Assembly: GCA_026707185.1 (NCBI GenBank)
Contig: JAPOXI010000078.1
Coordinates: forward strand, 1 to 30,223
Direction: 5' to 3'
DNA length: 30,223 nt
DNA from: Chloroflexota bacterium
GTDB lineage: Bacteria > Chloroflexota > UBA11872
Shown: piece by piece, positions 8,174-17,306 of the stretch
How positions within the stretch are numbered: position 1 is the first letter of the stretch
How the letters are laid out: each line of letters opens with the position of its first letter
Position numbers and translations under genes: made by a program
The notes under the pieces: model-generated
The model's input: only the letters and a program-made list of their open reading frames with translations
Told to the model about the DNA's origin: nothing
The model's database searches: none

Positions 8174-11041
8174 CATCTGATATGACAGTTCCCCGGAATC
8201 CGTCATCACAATCGTCATCACCGGAATAAGGGCTGTGTCATACGAGTCGTTCCGCAGACGCAGCACAAAGGCCCACACTCCTGGAGTTAGCCTCGTCCCG
8301 GATGATTGGAAAGTACGAATAGCGGAGTCATTTCCCCGGATGACTAGCTGCACATCTCCCACATTAAGTTCAAGTGTCGCTTGCTCCGGCACCGATCCCG
8401 GCACAATCCACCCGGAGTACCACTGTACGGCCCCTGAAGGTGTATATTGGCCATCGTCTACATCAGTTGGGATTGCCCATGCAGAGTCCTCTACGGGGAT
8501 CACCAACCAATCCTGTCCCGTCCATGCATCGAGAGTACGGTCGATGATCTGCGCCGAGAATATGATGGAAGAATCACGCATCCTCGCGTTGGATAGTCGA
8601 ATCTCAAAGTTGGACTCGGGATGCCGAATGTCCGCTGGCGTTATCGCTGACGCAACCGCACTTCTAGTTGCCCAGGCAGTAAGTTCGTAGCTCTGCCAGA
8701 TCATCACCGGATCTTGCCAGCTTGATGGCAACCGCTGAGTGCTGGCATGCAGGAACGGGGTCGCACTCAGCGGAATTATTGCCACGTCAGGGATATTATC
8801 GGCCAACGACTCTGTATCTATCTGACTCAACAGATGGATTTGGTCAGCGTTGATTTCAGCCAGTACTCGAACATCCGGCAGCGCCGTGGCCACGCGGATT
8901 GCGTCCACACTTGGCAGACCCACGAGCGCCACCGCTGCTGACGCCGGGATTGCCTCCCGTAAAGCCTGAAACGACATCGGCTCGGGATTCGTTTCAAGAC
9001 GTAAGAATGCCGCGCGGACAGCATATAGCGAGTCGGAGTCGGTGCTAATCAGGACTTCAAACATCCGGGCGTCATTTAGCCAGTTCCGTGCTCTCTGTGG
9101 CAAGCTTGCCGCCCACGCATCGGTGGCGTGGACGTACTCGATCCCAAGCCGCCGCAGGGCCGCAGGCTCGAGGTATCGAACGGCATCCAGATAGTCTGGA
9201 CCAGTCCTTGGACTTAGATGTCGATATCCTGGAAAGCCTGAGGCGTTGGCTCGACCGGCGGCTGCTGTCATATCGTGTGGATGCGGAGAAAGGACAACGC
9301 TGTCAACGGGGGTTCGATTCCGGACATAGTCGACGATAGCCTCCGGCAAGTCTTGCCTCGCCCTGAATCGTCCAAGCAGAGCATGCGGCGGTTCTGGACT
9401 CTTCAGAGCGCCGCGTCGGTATGCTTCCGCATGGCGTCCTACGGGACTCAAGCTGTGCTCTGAACTCGGCTGCTGGGACGGGGGAAGCTTGTGATTACTC
9501 AGGCTAATACCTTCGCTAAGCGCTCTTCCAAGGGCCTGTACGGACGGAGTTGCTGTCGGTATCGTTACCAGAAGCAGCACAAGACTTCCGACGGCGAAGC
9601 GCCAGCGTGGCTGTAGCTCAATCATGCGCCCAGCCAACCCGATCATGAGAGCCAGGAGCGCGAAGTTGCGTGCGTGCCCGTCGAAACGGGTTACATCACG
9701 AACTGGGGACAATTGCAGCGTAAGTGCGGCGAGAAGGAATATGCCACTCGCGATAGCCAGCGCCACGACCAGCGAGTTGCGTCGCGATAGGATCACCGCA
9801 CCGATTGCGGTTGGGATGACGCCGACTCCGAGTACGGCAACGCCCCCAGGCAATTGGTGCAGAGTCCCGATCGGAGTCCGACTCCAGGCATCAGCGTGCC
9901 AGCCAATTGTGGTTCCTGCGGACGCCCCGAACATCAACCCGGTCAGCGCGCTTCCACCGCCTGCCAGTAGTATCCCAGCCGGAATTATCACTCCTACACT
10001 CGAGAATATCGTGCTGACTGTTGAACCCGAGGAGCGCGTTCGATACACTCGCGCAACTTCGATAGAAATCCAAACAGCAAGTACGACCAAAGCCACTTCG
10101 GTGGCAAGCAGACCCAGGAACCCGATAAGCGGAGCCAGCACCCACCGATTCCAACCAGCGCCAGTCAGAGATGAGGTAGCCCGTTCCAGTATCACAAGGC
10201 TCAGCGCATAGGCGAGCACAAAAGGAGGCTTCCAGATACTCGGCGGCGACGCCTGCAACGGCAACTCCCAAGGCCATTCGGAGGTAGGCCAATAGATGCT
10301 CCCTAACGAGGCCCGTATACCAGCCGCAGGAATCCCGGACGGGATCGGTATCCGCAAGACACCCGGGGCGTCAACTTGCCAGACGAGCGTCCACGCCCCG
10401 GCCGTAAGCAACAGAGGCGAGAAGACAAGCCCCGGAATTCCTCCGTAACGTAGTAGGGCGGTGCCAACCACCAGAGCAAGGCTTGTCCAGGCGTAGGCGC
10501 CAAGCAGTTCGGTCACGAAGGCCACGTCTGGCCCAGCCGGCGGAGCTAAGAGCCCAATCAGCAAGTCCGCGCCGTAGTGATACCAAATGACTTCTCCCGG
10601 GCTCCAGGCCAACGTGGGCGGAAACTGCCCGCCTCGCAAGGTCGCTGCCAGGGACATATGCAAGGCCGCGTCTGGGATGCTTAGCAGCTGCCGACCTGCA
10701 AGTGCGACCCAGTAGATCGCCAGACCTGCGGCGGCCAATCCCGCGACGATCCGCGGCCGAACCGACAGGCCATACCTCTCGCGCCAGGCGAGCACTACCC
10801 CTGCCAGCAGAACGACGCACCAGCCGACAAAAGCACCCGCCATTCCCGGAACCACGTGCAAGACAAGACTCACAGTCAGTCCCCAGAGCGCGGGCCCAAT
10901 CACCATCCCCTGCGCCAGCGCCATCCCATCGTCGGTCTGCCGCAGCGCCACCCGGGCCACTACGAATCCCACCGCCGCCAGCGCCAGCATTTCCAATGCA
11001 AACAGCACAAGCCCCGGCAGCACCGTCGGATCCAGCGTCAT
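8138..11041 (-). CDS. Large polytopic membrane protein, array paralog 3, divergent cassette-like member
   Basis: 967 residues, the longest of the five. The excess includes an insertion at about residues 495-545, rich in Ser, Pro, His and Arg, between the last membrane span and the soluble region. D124, H128, YHYG (154-157), RFDGHARNF (His 456) and GRANASG are retained, but the GFLGLVDE motif of its siblings reads GFLGLLATE, with the Asp-Glu pair displaced or lost. Composition drops inside the gene (29 of 60 G+C in 8761-8820, hand count) and codon use is more mixed than in its neighbours. Both ends lie in an identical 83-bp repeat (8091-8173 and 10991-11073), and its last residues GTLGVRLTR match those of paralog 4. 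This pattern suggests import or replacement by homologous recombination. The reading frame is intact and both ATGA junctions are preserved, so it is probably expressed. Confidence 0.85.
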   Translation of the reverse strand: MTLDPTVLPGLVLFALEMLALAAVGFVVARVALRQTDDGMALAQGMVIGPALWGLTVSLVLHVVPGMAGAFVGWCVVLLAGVVLAWRERYGLSVRPRIVAGLAAAGLAIYWVALAGRQLLSIPDAALHMSLAATLRGGQFPPTLAWSPGEVIWYHYGADLLIGLLAPPAGPDVAFVTELLGAYAWTSLALVVGTALLRYGGIPGLVFSPLLLTAGAWTLVWQVDAPGVLRIPIPSGIPAAGIRASLGSIYWPTSEWPWELPLQASPPSIWKPPFVLAYALSLVILERATSSLTGAGWNRWVLAPLIGFLGLLATEVALVVLAVWISIEVARVYRTRSSGSTVSTIFSSVGVIIPAGILLAGGGSALTGLMFGASAGTTIGWHADAWSRTPIGTLHQLPGGVAVLGVGVIPTAIGAVILSRRNSLVVALAIASGIFLLAALTLQLSPVRDVTRFDGHARNFALLALMIGLAGRMIELQPRWRFAVGSLVLLLVTIPTATPSVQALGRALSEGISLSNHKLPPSQQPSSEHSLSPVGRHAEAYRRGALKSPEPPHALLGRFRARQDLPEAIVDYVRNRTPVDSVVLSPHPHDMTAAAGRANASGFPGYRHLSPRTGPDYLDAVRYLEPAALRRLGIEYVHATDAWAASLPQRARNWLNDARMFEVLISTDSDSLYAVRAAFLRLETNPEPMSFQALREAIPASAAVALVGLPSVDAIRVATALPDVRVLAEINADQIHLLSQIDTESLADNIPDVAIIPLSATPFLHASTQRLPSSWQDPVMIWQSYELTAWATRSAVASAITPADIRHPESNFEIRLSNARMRDSSIIFSAQIIDRTLDAWTGQDWLVIPVEDSAWAIPTDVDDGQYTPSGAVQWYSGWIVPGSVPEQATLELNVGDVQLVIRGNDSAIRTFQSSGTRLTPGVWAFVLRLRNDSYDTALIPVMTIVMTDSGELSYQMYEGTLGVRLTR

Positions 11042-11073
11042 CGCGTCAGCCGAACTCCCAACGTCCCCTCATA
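10991..11073. repeat. 83-bp direct repeat, copy B (paralog 4 end / paralog 3 start)
   Basis: Second copy of the repeat at 8091-8173. It spans the 3' end of paralog 4, the overlap at 11038-11041 and the 5' end of paralog 3. Recombination between the two copies would remove one complete gene and leave a correct paralog 4/paralog 2 junction with the ATGA overlap intact. Confidence 0.95.
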
Positions 11074-13836
11074 GGCTTGGTAGGTCACCTCGCCCGACTT
11101 GCTGACCGTAATCGTCATCACCGGCACAAACGCCGCTTCGTACCAATCGTGTCGCAGCCGAACGCCCAGGGCCCAGGTACCAGCACCCAGCGCGTCACCG
11201 GACGACGCAACCTGGGTCACGGCACCGCTCGCATCGACGACAGCCAATCGCCGCTCGCGCGGATCGAAGTCATAGGTGTACGTCGCGGTCGCTTGCCGTG
11301 GGATCAATTGACCGGCGTACCACTGCACACCCTCGTGTCGGGCGTCGTCTTCAAACTCGTTCGGGAACTCCCAGGGTGACGCGTCGACCGCGGTCACCAG
11401 CCAGTCCTGCCCCTCCCAGGTCTCTCCCGCCTCGTTGATGAACGTCGCCGTAAAACTCACACGGCCCGTCGCCGCGCGCACCGACGACACGTTCACTCGG
11501 AAAGGCTCCCGCGGCGGAGGCATCGCCACCGGCGCAACCGTTCCGGTCGGGGCGTACACCGCCAGTTCGTCATTCCACCAGATGGGCTGCCGGCGGTCGG
11601 GAGCAAACGCCGATGGCGCTATGCCTCGGAGGGGCAGCACCACCAGGTCCGTCGCGCCTCCTTCGAGCGGATCAGGCTGAAAGTCCGACCGGTAGTGCAT
11701 GCTGATATGCGTCTTCAACGTACCGAAGAGGCGCGTGTGCGACAGGGCCGATGCGGCGCGAACCCAGCTCAGGGGTTCGCTGGAAGGCGCAAGGTACACA
11801 GAGGCCGATTCGGGTATCGCCCTGCGCAAGGCCTCGTAGGTACCGGGCTCGCTTGGCAACTCCAGGAACGCCGGGCGGACGCGATACAGGGCGTCGTCGC
11901 CGCCTCGAACAAGGAGACGAAACAGGTCAGGGTTCCGCAGTCGCGCCTGCGTGCGCTCGGGCAGACCCTCAACCCAGTCGTCGGGCGCATGCACGTAGGT
12001 AACGCCAAGCCGCCCAACCGCCCCCGGGTCCAGATCTTGGATCGCGTCCTGGTATTCGGGGCCCTCAAAATAGAGGAACTGCAGAGACCGAATCAGCCCC
12101 GAGGCATTCGGTCGGCCGGTCGCGATTGACAGATCGTTTGGAGTCGCCGACAGAATCCGAGCGTCCACCTCGGTGTGGTGGCGGATGTAGCTGGCCACTT
12201 CAGCCGACAGGGGATTCCCAATGACTGTTCGATTCAGATACGGATTGTGAAACTTCTCCGTCTCCACCTGCGCGTTGGCTAGCTGCGGCCGGCGCGTAAG
12301 CGACACACGCAGGTTCTGCACCGGTTCCGCAATCGTCGGCCACACCACCAGGAGAATGCCGGCCACGGCGGCGAGATGGCGCCAGCGCGGGGCGAGGGAC
12401 GAAAGGCGATAGGCAGTCGCCGGCAGCAGCGCCAGCAAGGCAAAGTTACGCGCGTGACCGTCGAACCGCACGATGTCGTGCTGGCCATGCTCGTATTGCA
12501 GAACAAACAGTCCCACCAGTGACACGAAACTCCCCACAGCCAGCGCCACCACCAGTCGGCTTCGTCTATTCAGGAGCACCGCCAAACCCAGCACGGGTAG
12601 AGGCCCGAACCACAGCAAGCCCAGACCTCCCGCACGTGCGTCCGCGCCGACCAGGGAGTTGCGGCTGGCTGGATCCTCGTTCCAGCCCAACGACAACCCC
12701 GACCCGGCCGACGACGTCAGGGCGCTCGTAATCACACCGCCGCCTCCGGCAAGAAGCAGGGCGCCCAGCACTGGTCCACTGAACGCCAGGAGCAACCCCC
12801 GCCGTCGCTCGGACCAGTCACCGCACCCGTCGCGCAGGTAGCGCCAGGCTTCCAGCCCACCCCACACCACCAGCGTCAGCAGCGCAAGCGTCTCGTCCAC
12901 GAGACCCTGAAAACCCAGCAGTGCGGCAAGCGTGAGCACGCTCGGCCACGTGTTGGGTTCACGCTGGGCGGCCCGGCGCAGCACCAGCACCGCCAGGGCG
13001 TACGCCAGCACGAAGAGCGGCTTCCAGACATTCGGCGGCGACGCCACGGATTCCACAAACGACCAGGGAAGCTCAACTGACGGCCAGAAGACTTCACTGA
13101 GCGTCGACCGGATCCCGGCCGACGGCACACCGGTCGGCACTGGCACCTGCACGATTCCCGGCGGCTTATCCAGCACCAGCGTCCATGAGCCATTGCTCAG
13201 CAACAGCGGGGCCAGGACCGCCGCGGCCAGCCAGCCGCCGATCGCTCGCAGCATGCTGCCGATCACCAGAGCAAGGCTCGTCCAGATCCACGCACTCACA
13301 ACTTCGGTAGTCAATGCGAGGTCCGGTCCGGAGGGCGGGGCCAGTAAGCCAACCAGAAGGTCAAGACCGTGGTGGTAGGCCGCCGGCACCCCTGGATTCC
13401 AGGCGAATTCGGGCGGCCAGCCGCCGGCCCGAAACTGCGCGGCCAGGGTCAGGTGATTGATGTCATCCGGAATCGCCAGCATCTGCCGAGCGGCCAGCAC
13501 GACCCAGAAAGTGGCCAGTCCGACGGCGGCAAACCCCGCAGCGGTGCGTGCCGGGATGCGCAGCAAGCCGGGGGATCGCCAGGCCAGTCCGACGGACAGC
13601 CCCAGTAGGCCAATCCACGTTGCAGCCGCGCCGGCGAACCCCGGAAGCGCGTGCAGGACAAAATTCACGGCCAGCCCCCACAGCGCGGGGCCAATGACCA
13701 TCCCCTGCGCCAACGCCTGCAGGTCATCCGACTGCCGCAAGGCGACGCGCGCCACCACGTAACCCAGCGTTGCCAGAGCCAGCAACTGAAGGGCCAGCAA
13801 CAGCAGCCCCGGAAGAATCACCGGGTCAAGCGTCAT
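11038..13836 (-). CDS. Large polytopic membrane protein, array paralog 4 (GT-C-like, uncharacterised)
   Basis: 932 residues. It carries D124-D125 and H128, the variant YHHG at 154-157 (siblings have YHYG or YHFG), GFQGLVDE, RFDGHARNF (His 461), TGRPNASG and GQDWLV. About a dozen hydrophobic segments fill the first ~510 residues. The middle soluble part holds GPEYQDAIQDLDPGAVGRLG and a nearby YVHAPDDW, a stretch found in similar form in all five. The C-terminus GTLGVRLTR is the same as in paralog 3. The start overlaps the stop of paralog 5 (13833-13836), so the gene is presumably translated by termination-reinitiation. High G+C and C-ending codons match the rest of the window, unlike paralog 3. 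No catalytic activity can be assigned from sequence alone. Confidence 0.85.
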   Translation of the reverse strand: MTLDPVILPGLLLLALQLLALATLGYVVARVALRQSDDLQALAQGMVIGPALWGLAVNFVLHALPGFAGAAATWIGLLGLSVGLAWRSPGLLRIPARTAAGFAAVGLATFWVVLAARQMLAIPDDINHLTLAAQFRAGGWPPEFAWNPGVPAAYHHGLDLLVGLLAPPSGPDLALTTEVVSAWIWTSLALVIGSMLRAIGGWLAAAVLAPLLLSNGSWTLVLDKPPGIVQVPVPTGVPSAGIRSTLSEVFWPSVELPWSFVESVASPPNVWKPLFVLAYALAVLVLRRAAQREPNTWPSVLTLAALLGFQGLVDETLALLTLVVWGGLEAWRYLRDGCGDWSERRRGLLLAFSGPVLGALLLAGGGGVITSALTSSAGSGLSLGWNEDPASRNSLVGADARAGGLGLLWFGPLPVLGLAVLLNRRSRLVVALAVGSFVSLVGLFVLQYEHGQHDIVRFDGHARNFALLALLPATAYRLSSLAPRWRHLAAVAGILLVVWPTIAEPVQNLRVSLTRRPQLANAQVETEKFHNPYLNRTVIGNPLSAEVASYIRHHTEVDARILSATPNDLSIATGRPNASGLIRSLQFLYFEGPEYQDAIQDLDPGAVGRLGVTYVHAPDDWVEGLPERTQARLRNPDLFRLLVRGGDDALYRVRPAFLELPSEPGTYEALRRAIPESASVYLAPSSEPLSWVRAASALSHTRLFGTLKTHISMHYRSDFQPDPLEGGATDLVVLPLRGIAPSAFAPDRRQPIWWNDELAVYAPTGTVAPVAMPPPREPFRVNVSSVRAATGRVSFTATFINEAGETWEGQDWLVTAVDASPWEFPNEFEDDARHEGVQWYAGQLIPRQATATYTYDFDPRERRLAVVDASGAVTQVASSGDALGAGTWALGVRLRHDWYEAAFVPVMTITVSKSGEVTYQAYEGTLGVRLTR

Positions 13837-16655
13837 TGCGCTAACCGCAAATCCAATTCGCCTTCATAGATCTGGAACGACGCCTGGCCCGATTCAGAGA
13901 TCGAGACTTTCATAACCGGGATGAACGCCACCTCGTGCCAGTCACGTCGCAGGCGCAGCGCTAAGGTCCAGTCGCCCTCGGTCAGCGATCGTCCCGAAGA
14001 CGCCGCGTCGACAATCTCGCCAGCGCCGTCACGAACCGAAAGCCGCGCCGCGCTGGGCTCGAATTCGTACCGAAAGACCGTCTCGTGGTGGCGGGGGACG
14101 AGTTGGCCGGCAAACCACTGAACCGCCGGCGCGCGAAGTCGTCTGGCGGTGCTTGCGGCCGGCGGAAACGCCCAGGGCGAACCGTCGCCAGACGTCACCA
14201 GCCAATCCTGGCCCGTCCACTGGTCAGGTGCTCGATTGCTAAACCTCGCGGCAAACGATAGTCGTCCGTCGGTCGCCGCTGCTTCGGACACGCGCACGCC
14301 GAAATTCGGCATTCGTTTCGGTGGCTCCATCAGCGGGGGCACGCTTCCTCGCGGCGCATAGACGGCAACGGACTCGTTCCACCAGACTGGCTGCCGGTCG
14401 TCGGGATCAAAGGCGGACGGGACAAGACGCGACGACGCCACAACGAAGTCAGGCGCGTCGCCACGTATTGGTTTCGTTGGAAATGGCGAGAGGGGATGCA
14501 GCTGTCCCGTCCACACGCTCCCAACCACATAGGTGTGCGATAGCGCTGACGCGACCCGAATCTCCTGGAGCGTCTCCCGGTTGCCGGGCACCAGATATAC
14601 CGTGGCAGTCGCCGGAATCGCCCGACGAAGCGATTCAAATGACGCGGGTGTCGGCTCAACGTCGAGACGCAAGAAGGCCGGCTGTACCTGGTAGAGCGCG
14701 TCTGGTCCGTCCCGAGCCAGCGGCTTGAAGTACAGGGGATTCGATAGCCAGCGCACCGCCTGCACCGGCAACTCGCCGGTCCACTCGTCCGGGGCGTGCA
14801 CAAAGTCGATTCCCAGGCGCCGCAGCGCTGCGGGATCCAGGTAGCGAATGGCATCCAGGTATTCGGGTCCCTCCAGATTGAGCAGGTGCAGAAAATCCAT
14901 GAAGCCTGAAGCATTGGCACGTCCCGTGGTGACCGAGACTATCTGGGGCCACGGTGAAAGAATGCGTGCGTCCACGGCCGTTCGGTCGCGGATGTACGCC
15001 GCCAGTCCCGCACGCAGCGGACGCTCATCGGCCGCTTCTCGCGTGCGCCCGAACGCCCTGCCTTGTCGTTCAGTCCCGTATTCCGCGTTTGCAACGTGTA
15101 CCCCGCGGCTGACCTGAAAACCTGTCCCGCGGACGGGACCCGCAATGGTCGGCCAGACGACCAGAGCCGCTACACTCCACGCGGCCGCATGGCCCCAGCG
15201 TGGCCGCAGGCTTCGGAGTCCGGCGCTGGCTGCAATGGCCACTGCCAACAGCGCAAAACTGCGTGCGTGTCCGTCAAACCGGACGACATCATGCGCCGCC
15301 AGGTCGTACCGCAGCGTAAACGCGGCCAGTAAAAACACGCCGCTGCCAAGCGAAAACGCCAGCGCCAGCCGGTGTCGCCAGCCCAGGAGAACGGCCAGGG
15401 CCGTGACCGCGACCGGGCCGAGGCCCAACACGCCCAGCCCGCCGCCGGGCCGACCGAGGCTGCCGATGAGCCCGCGACCGACTGGATCCTCAGCCCACGC
15501 GAGCGACAGCCCACCACCGACGGAGCGGGTCAGGACGCCGGTCACAACGCCGCCGCCGACGGCCAGCACAATGGCTGCAACCGCTGGCCCGGCAGCAGCT
15601 CGCATCAGCTCACGCCGCAGAACGACGCCCGCGGGTCGGTCGCCCACCAGCCGCGCGACACCCAGCACAACCCATATGCCGAGCACGCTTGCGGCCACGG
15701 CCTCATCCGTGAGCCCAAGAAACCCTACGAGAGCCCCGAGGGCAGTGCCCATCGGCAGGTCACGCCAGCGACGATCCGGCGCATTGGCGACGCGCTCGAG
15801 CACCACCACGGCAAGCGCGTAGGAGAACACAAACCACGGCGTCCAGATGTTGGGAAGCAGACGGTCGTACGGCCAGTTCGACGACGCGTCAGCGGCGGGC
15901 CAGTAGATGGCCTCAAGGGCTGCCCGCAATCCCGCTTGAGGGAGGCCCACCGGGACCGGGACCTGGAGCACACCTGGCGGCTGATGCCACAAGATCAGCG
16001 TCCAGGCGCCCGCCGAAAGCAGCAGCGGTGTCAACACCAACGCCGGCACCCATCCGCCAGACCTCCGTAGGACAGTCGCCACGTTGAGGGCGAGAGCGGC
16101 CCAGACAAACGCCCCGAAGACATCCGAGGTAAGCGACAGCTCGGGTCCAAAAGGCGTCGCCAGCAGGGCGATGAGTAAGTCAACGCCATAGTGGTACGGA
16201 ACAGGCTCCCAGGGACTCCAGGGCAGCGCCGGCGGCCATCCCCCGGCTTGGATCTGGGCGGACAAACCGAGGTGAATCGCATCAGGACTTCCGGTCTGCG
16301 CCTGCCAACCGGCCAGGCCGATCCAAACCAGCGTCAGCGCGGCCGCGGACATCCCGGCCAGGCTGCGGATCGAGACCGGCAGCAACGGTCTGCGTCGCCA
16401 GGCCAGGGCGCCAGCCACGCCAAGGACGACGAGCCAGCCCGTCGCCGCGCCGAGATGCCCGGGCAGCACGTGCAGAACGAAGTTCGCCGCCAGCCCCCAA
16501 AGTGCGGGACCGATCACCATGCCCTGAGCCAGTGCCATCAGTTCGTCGGACTGGCGTAGCGCGATGCGAGCGACGACGTAGCCCAGCGCCGTGAGCGCCA
16601 GCAACTCGCCTGCGAGCAGCAGCAACTCGGGAAGCACCCTTGGATCAGCGGTCAC
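13833..16655 (-). CDS. Large polytopic membrane protein, array paralog 5 (first gene of the array)
   Basis: 940 residues, first in transcription order and the only array member starting with GTG (complement of 16653-16655). GGAG with a 7-nt spacer lies upstream, a better ribosome binding site than the internal members have, as expected for the leading cistron. It is the most divergent at the N-terminus (MTADPRVLPELL, and IALRQSDE in place of VALRQSDD). It still keeps VIGPALWGL, D125, H128, YHYG, GFLGLTDE, RFDGHARSF (His 463), TGRANASG and GQDWLV. A loop of about 20 residues (near AEYGTERQGRAF) precedes the soluble region and is unlike the siblings. The last bases overlap the next start (ATGA). 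A candidate promoter lies just upstream. Function is as uncertain as for the other four. Confidence 0.85.
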   Translation of the reverse strand: MTADPRVLPELLLLAGELLALTALGYVVARIALRQSDELMALAQGMVIGPALWGLAANFVLHVLPGHLGAATGWLVVLGVAGALAWRRRPLLPVSIRSLAGMSAAALTLVWIGLAGWQAQTGSPDAIHLGLSAQIQAGGWPPALPWSPWEPVPYHYGVDLLIALLATPFGPELSLTSDVFGAFVWAALALNVATVLRRSGGWVPALVLTPLLLSAGAWTLILWHQPPGVLQVPVPVGLPQAGLRAALEAIYWPAADASSNWPYDRLLPNIWTPWFVFSYALAVVVLERVANAPDRRWRDLPMGTALGALVGFLGLTDEAVAASVLGIWVVLGVARLVGDRPAGVVLRRELMRAAAGPAVAAIVLAVGGGVVTGVLTRSVGGGLSLAWAEDPVGRGLIGSLGRPGGGLGVLGLGPVAVTALAVLLGWRHRLALAFSLGSGVFLLAAFTLRYDLAAHDVVRFDGHARSFALLAVAIAASAGLRSLRPRWGHAAAWSVAALVVWPTIAGPVRGTGFQVSRGVHVANAEYGTERQGRAFGRTREAADERPLRAGLAAYIRDRTAVDARILSPWPQIVSVTTGRANASGFMDFLHLLNLEGPEYLDAIRYLDPAALRRLGIDFVHAPDEWTGELPVQAVRWLSNPLYFKPLARDGPDALYQVQPAFLRLDVEPTPASFESLRRAIPATATVYLVPGNRETLQEIRVASALSHTYVVGSVWTGQLHPLSPFPTKPIRGDAPDFVVASSRLVPSAFDPDDRQPVWWNESVAVYAPRGSVPPLMEPPKRMPNFGVRVSEAAATDGRLSFAARFSNRAPDQWTGQDWLVTSGDGSPWAFPPAASTARRLRAPAVQWFAGQLVPRHHETVFRYEFEPSAARLSVRDGAGEIVDAASSGRSLTEGDWTLALRLRRDWHEVAFIPVMKVSISESGQASFQIYEGELDLRLAQ

Positions 16656-16700
16656 TGGGACACTCCACGCGCCCGACGCAGGCTGCCGACCCGGTTGCTA

Positions 16701-16728
16701 TCGGTAGAGGATGGACGCCGGCCGTCAA
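16701..16728 (-). promoter_or_regulatory. Candidate promoter of the five-paralog operon
   Basis: In the 90-bp gap between the Nudix stop and paralog 5, the minus strand reads TTGACG (complement of 16723-16728), 16 nt, then TACCGA (complement of 16701-16706). The -35 is good and the -10 poor. The position would give a leader of about 40 nt. Read-through from the Nudix gene is an alternative. Confidence 0.3.
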
Positions 16729-16745
16729 GTCCTGCGACTCGCGAC

Positions 16746-17222
16746 TCAGCCGAGAAACAGGCGGTACTCGCCGCCCCGCGGATTATCCACGTCAGCGCGA
16801 TACAAGAGATTGCGTGAGACGCCAAGCGCTCGCGCGGCGATAGCGCGATTAATCTCGGGCACCTGTTCCAGCGCATCCAGTTCATCCAGGGTCAGGTACT
16901 CGGCGCGGTCGACCTCGTCGCCGGGCGCGGGCTCGCCGGTCTCCGGCCGCATGAGAAACACCACATACGTGCTGTTCGTGTCGTCCCAGCGGGTACGAAC
17001 AGCAAGGACGCCCTGGACAGAGGCTTCGACTCCGGTTTCCTCGCGCACTTCACGCACCACCGCCGCGTCCAACGTCTCGTCCCGGTCAACGAATCCGCCG
17101 GGAATCTGCCAGTTGCCGCGACCGTATCTGGAGGACCGGCGGACAAACAACACCGAACGGCCGCGGACCACGGCACCGCCCACGCCCACGTTGTAACCCT
17201 GGTTGTATTGCTCGAGGCTCAT
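16746..17222 (-). CDS. Nudix hydrolase
   Basis: 158 residues, the usual size for a single-domain Nudix protein. The complete Nudix box is present at residues 43-65: G43, five residues, E49, seven residues, R57-E58, then E61-E62 and G64-V65, matching GX5EX7REUXEEXGU. These glutamates bind the metal used to hydrolyse nucleoside-diphosphate-linked compounds. NWQIPGGFVDRDET suggests a MutT/ADP-ribose-pyrophosphatase-type member, but the substrate cannot be read from the sequence. The ATG at 17222 has only a weak G-rich stretch about 9-13 nt upstream. It is transcribed away from the PHP gene and towards the membrane-protein array, with a 90-bp gap that may contain a separate promoter. Confidence 0.92.
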   Translation of the reverse strand: MSLEQYNQGYNVGVGGAVVRGRSVLFVRRSSRYGRGNWQIPGGFVDRDETLDAAVVREVREETGVEASVQGVLAVRTRWDDTNSTYVVFLMRPETGEPAPGDEVDRAEYLTLDELDALEQVPEINRAIAARALGVSRNLLYRADVDNPRGGEYRLFLG

Positions 17223-17269
17223 GACAGCGTTGCCCCCGCACGCATGATTGCCGAACCGGTAGACCGCCG

Positions 17270-17275
17270 ATTATG
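17270..17275 (-). promoter_or_regulatory. Possible -10 element for the Nudix gene
   Basis: CATAAT on the minus strand (complement of 17270-17275) matches the sigma70 -10 at five of six positions and would give a leader of about 40 nt to the Nudix ATG. No good -35 is seen at 16-18 nt, so support is limited to the A/T-rich hexamer in otherwise G/C-rich DNA. Confidence 0.25.
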
Positions 17276-17306
17276 AACCACAGCCGACAGGCCGTAGGCC
17301 GTCACG

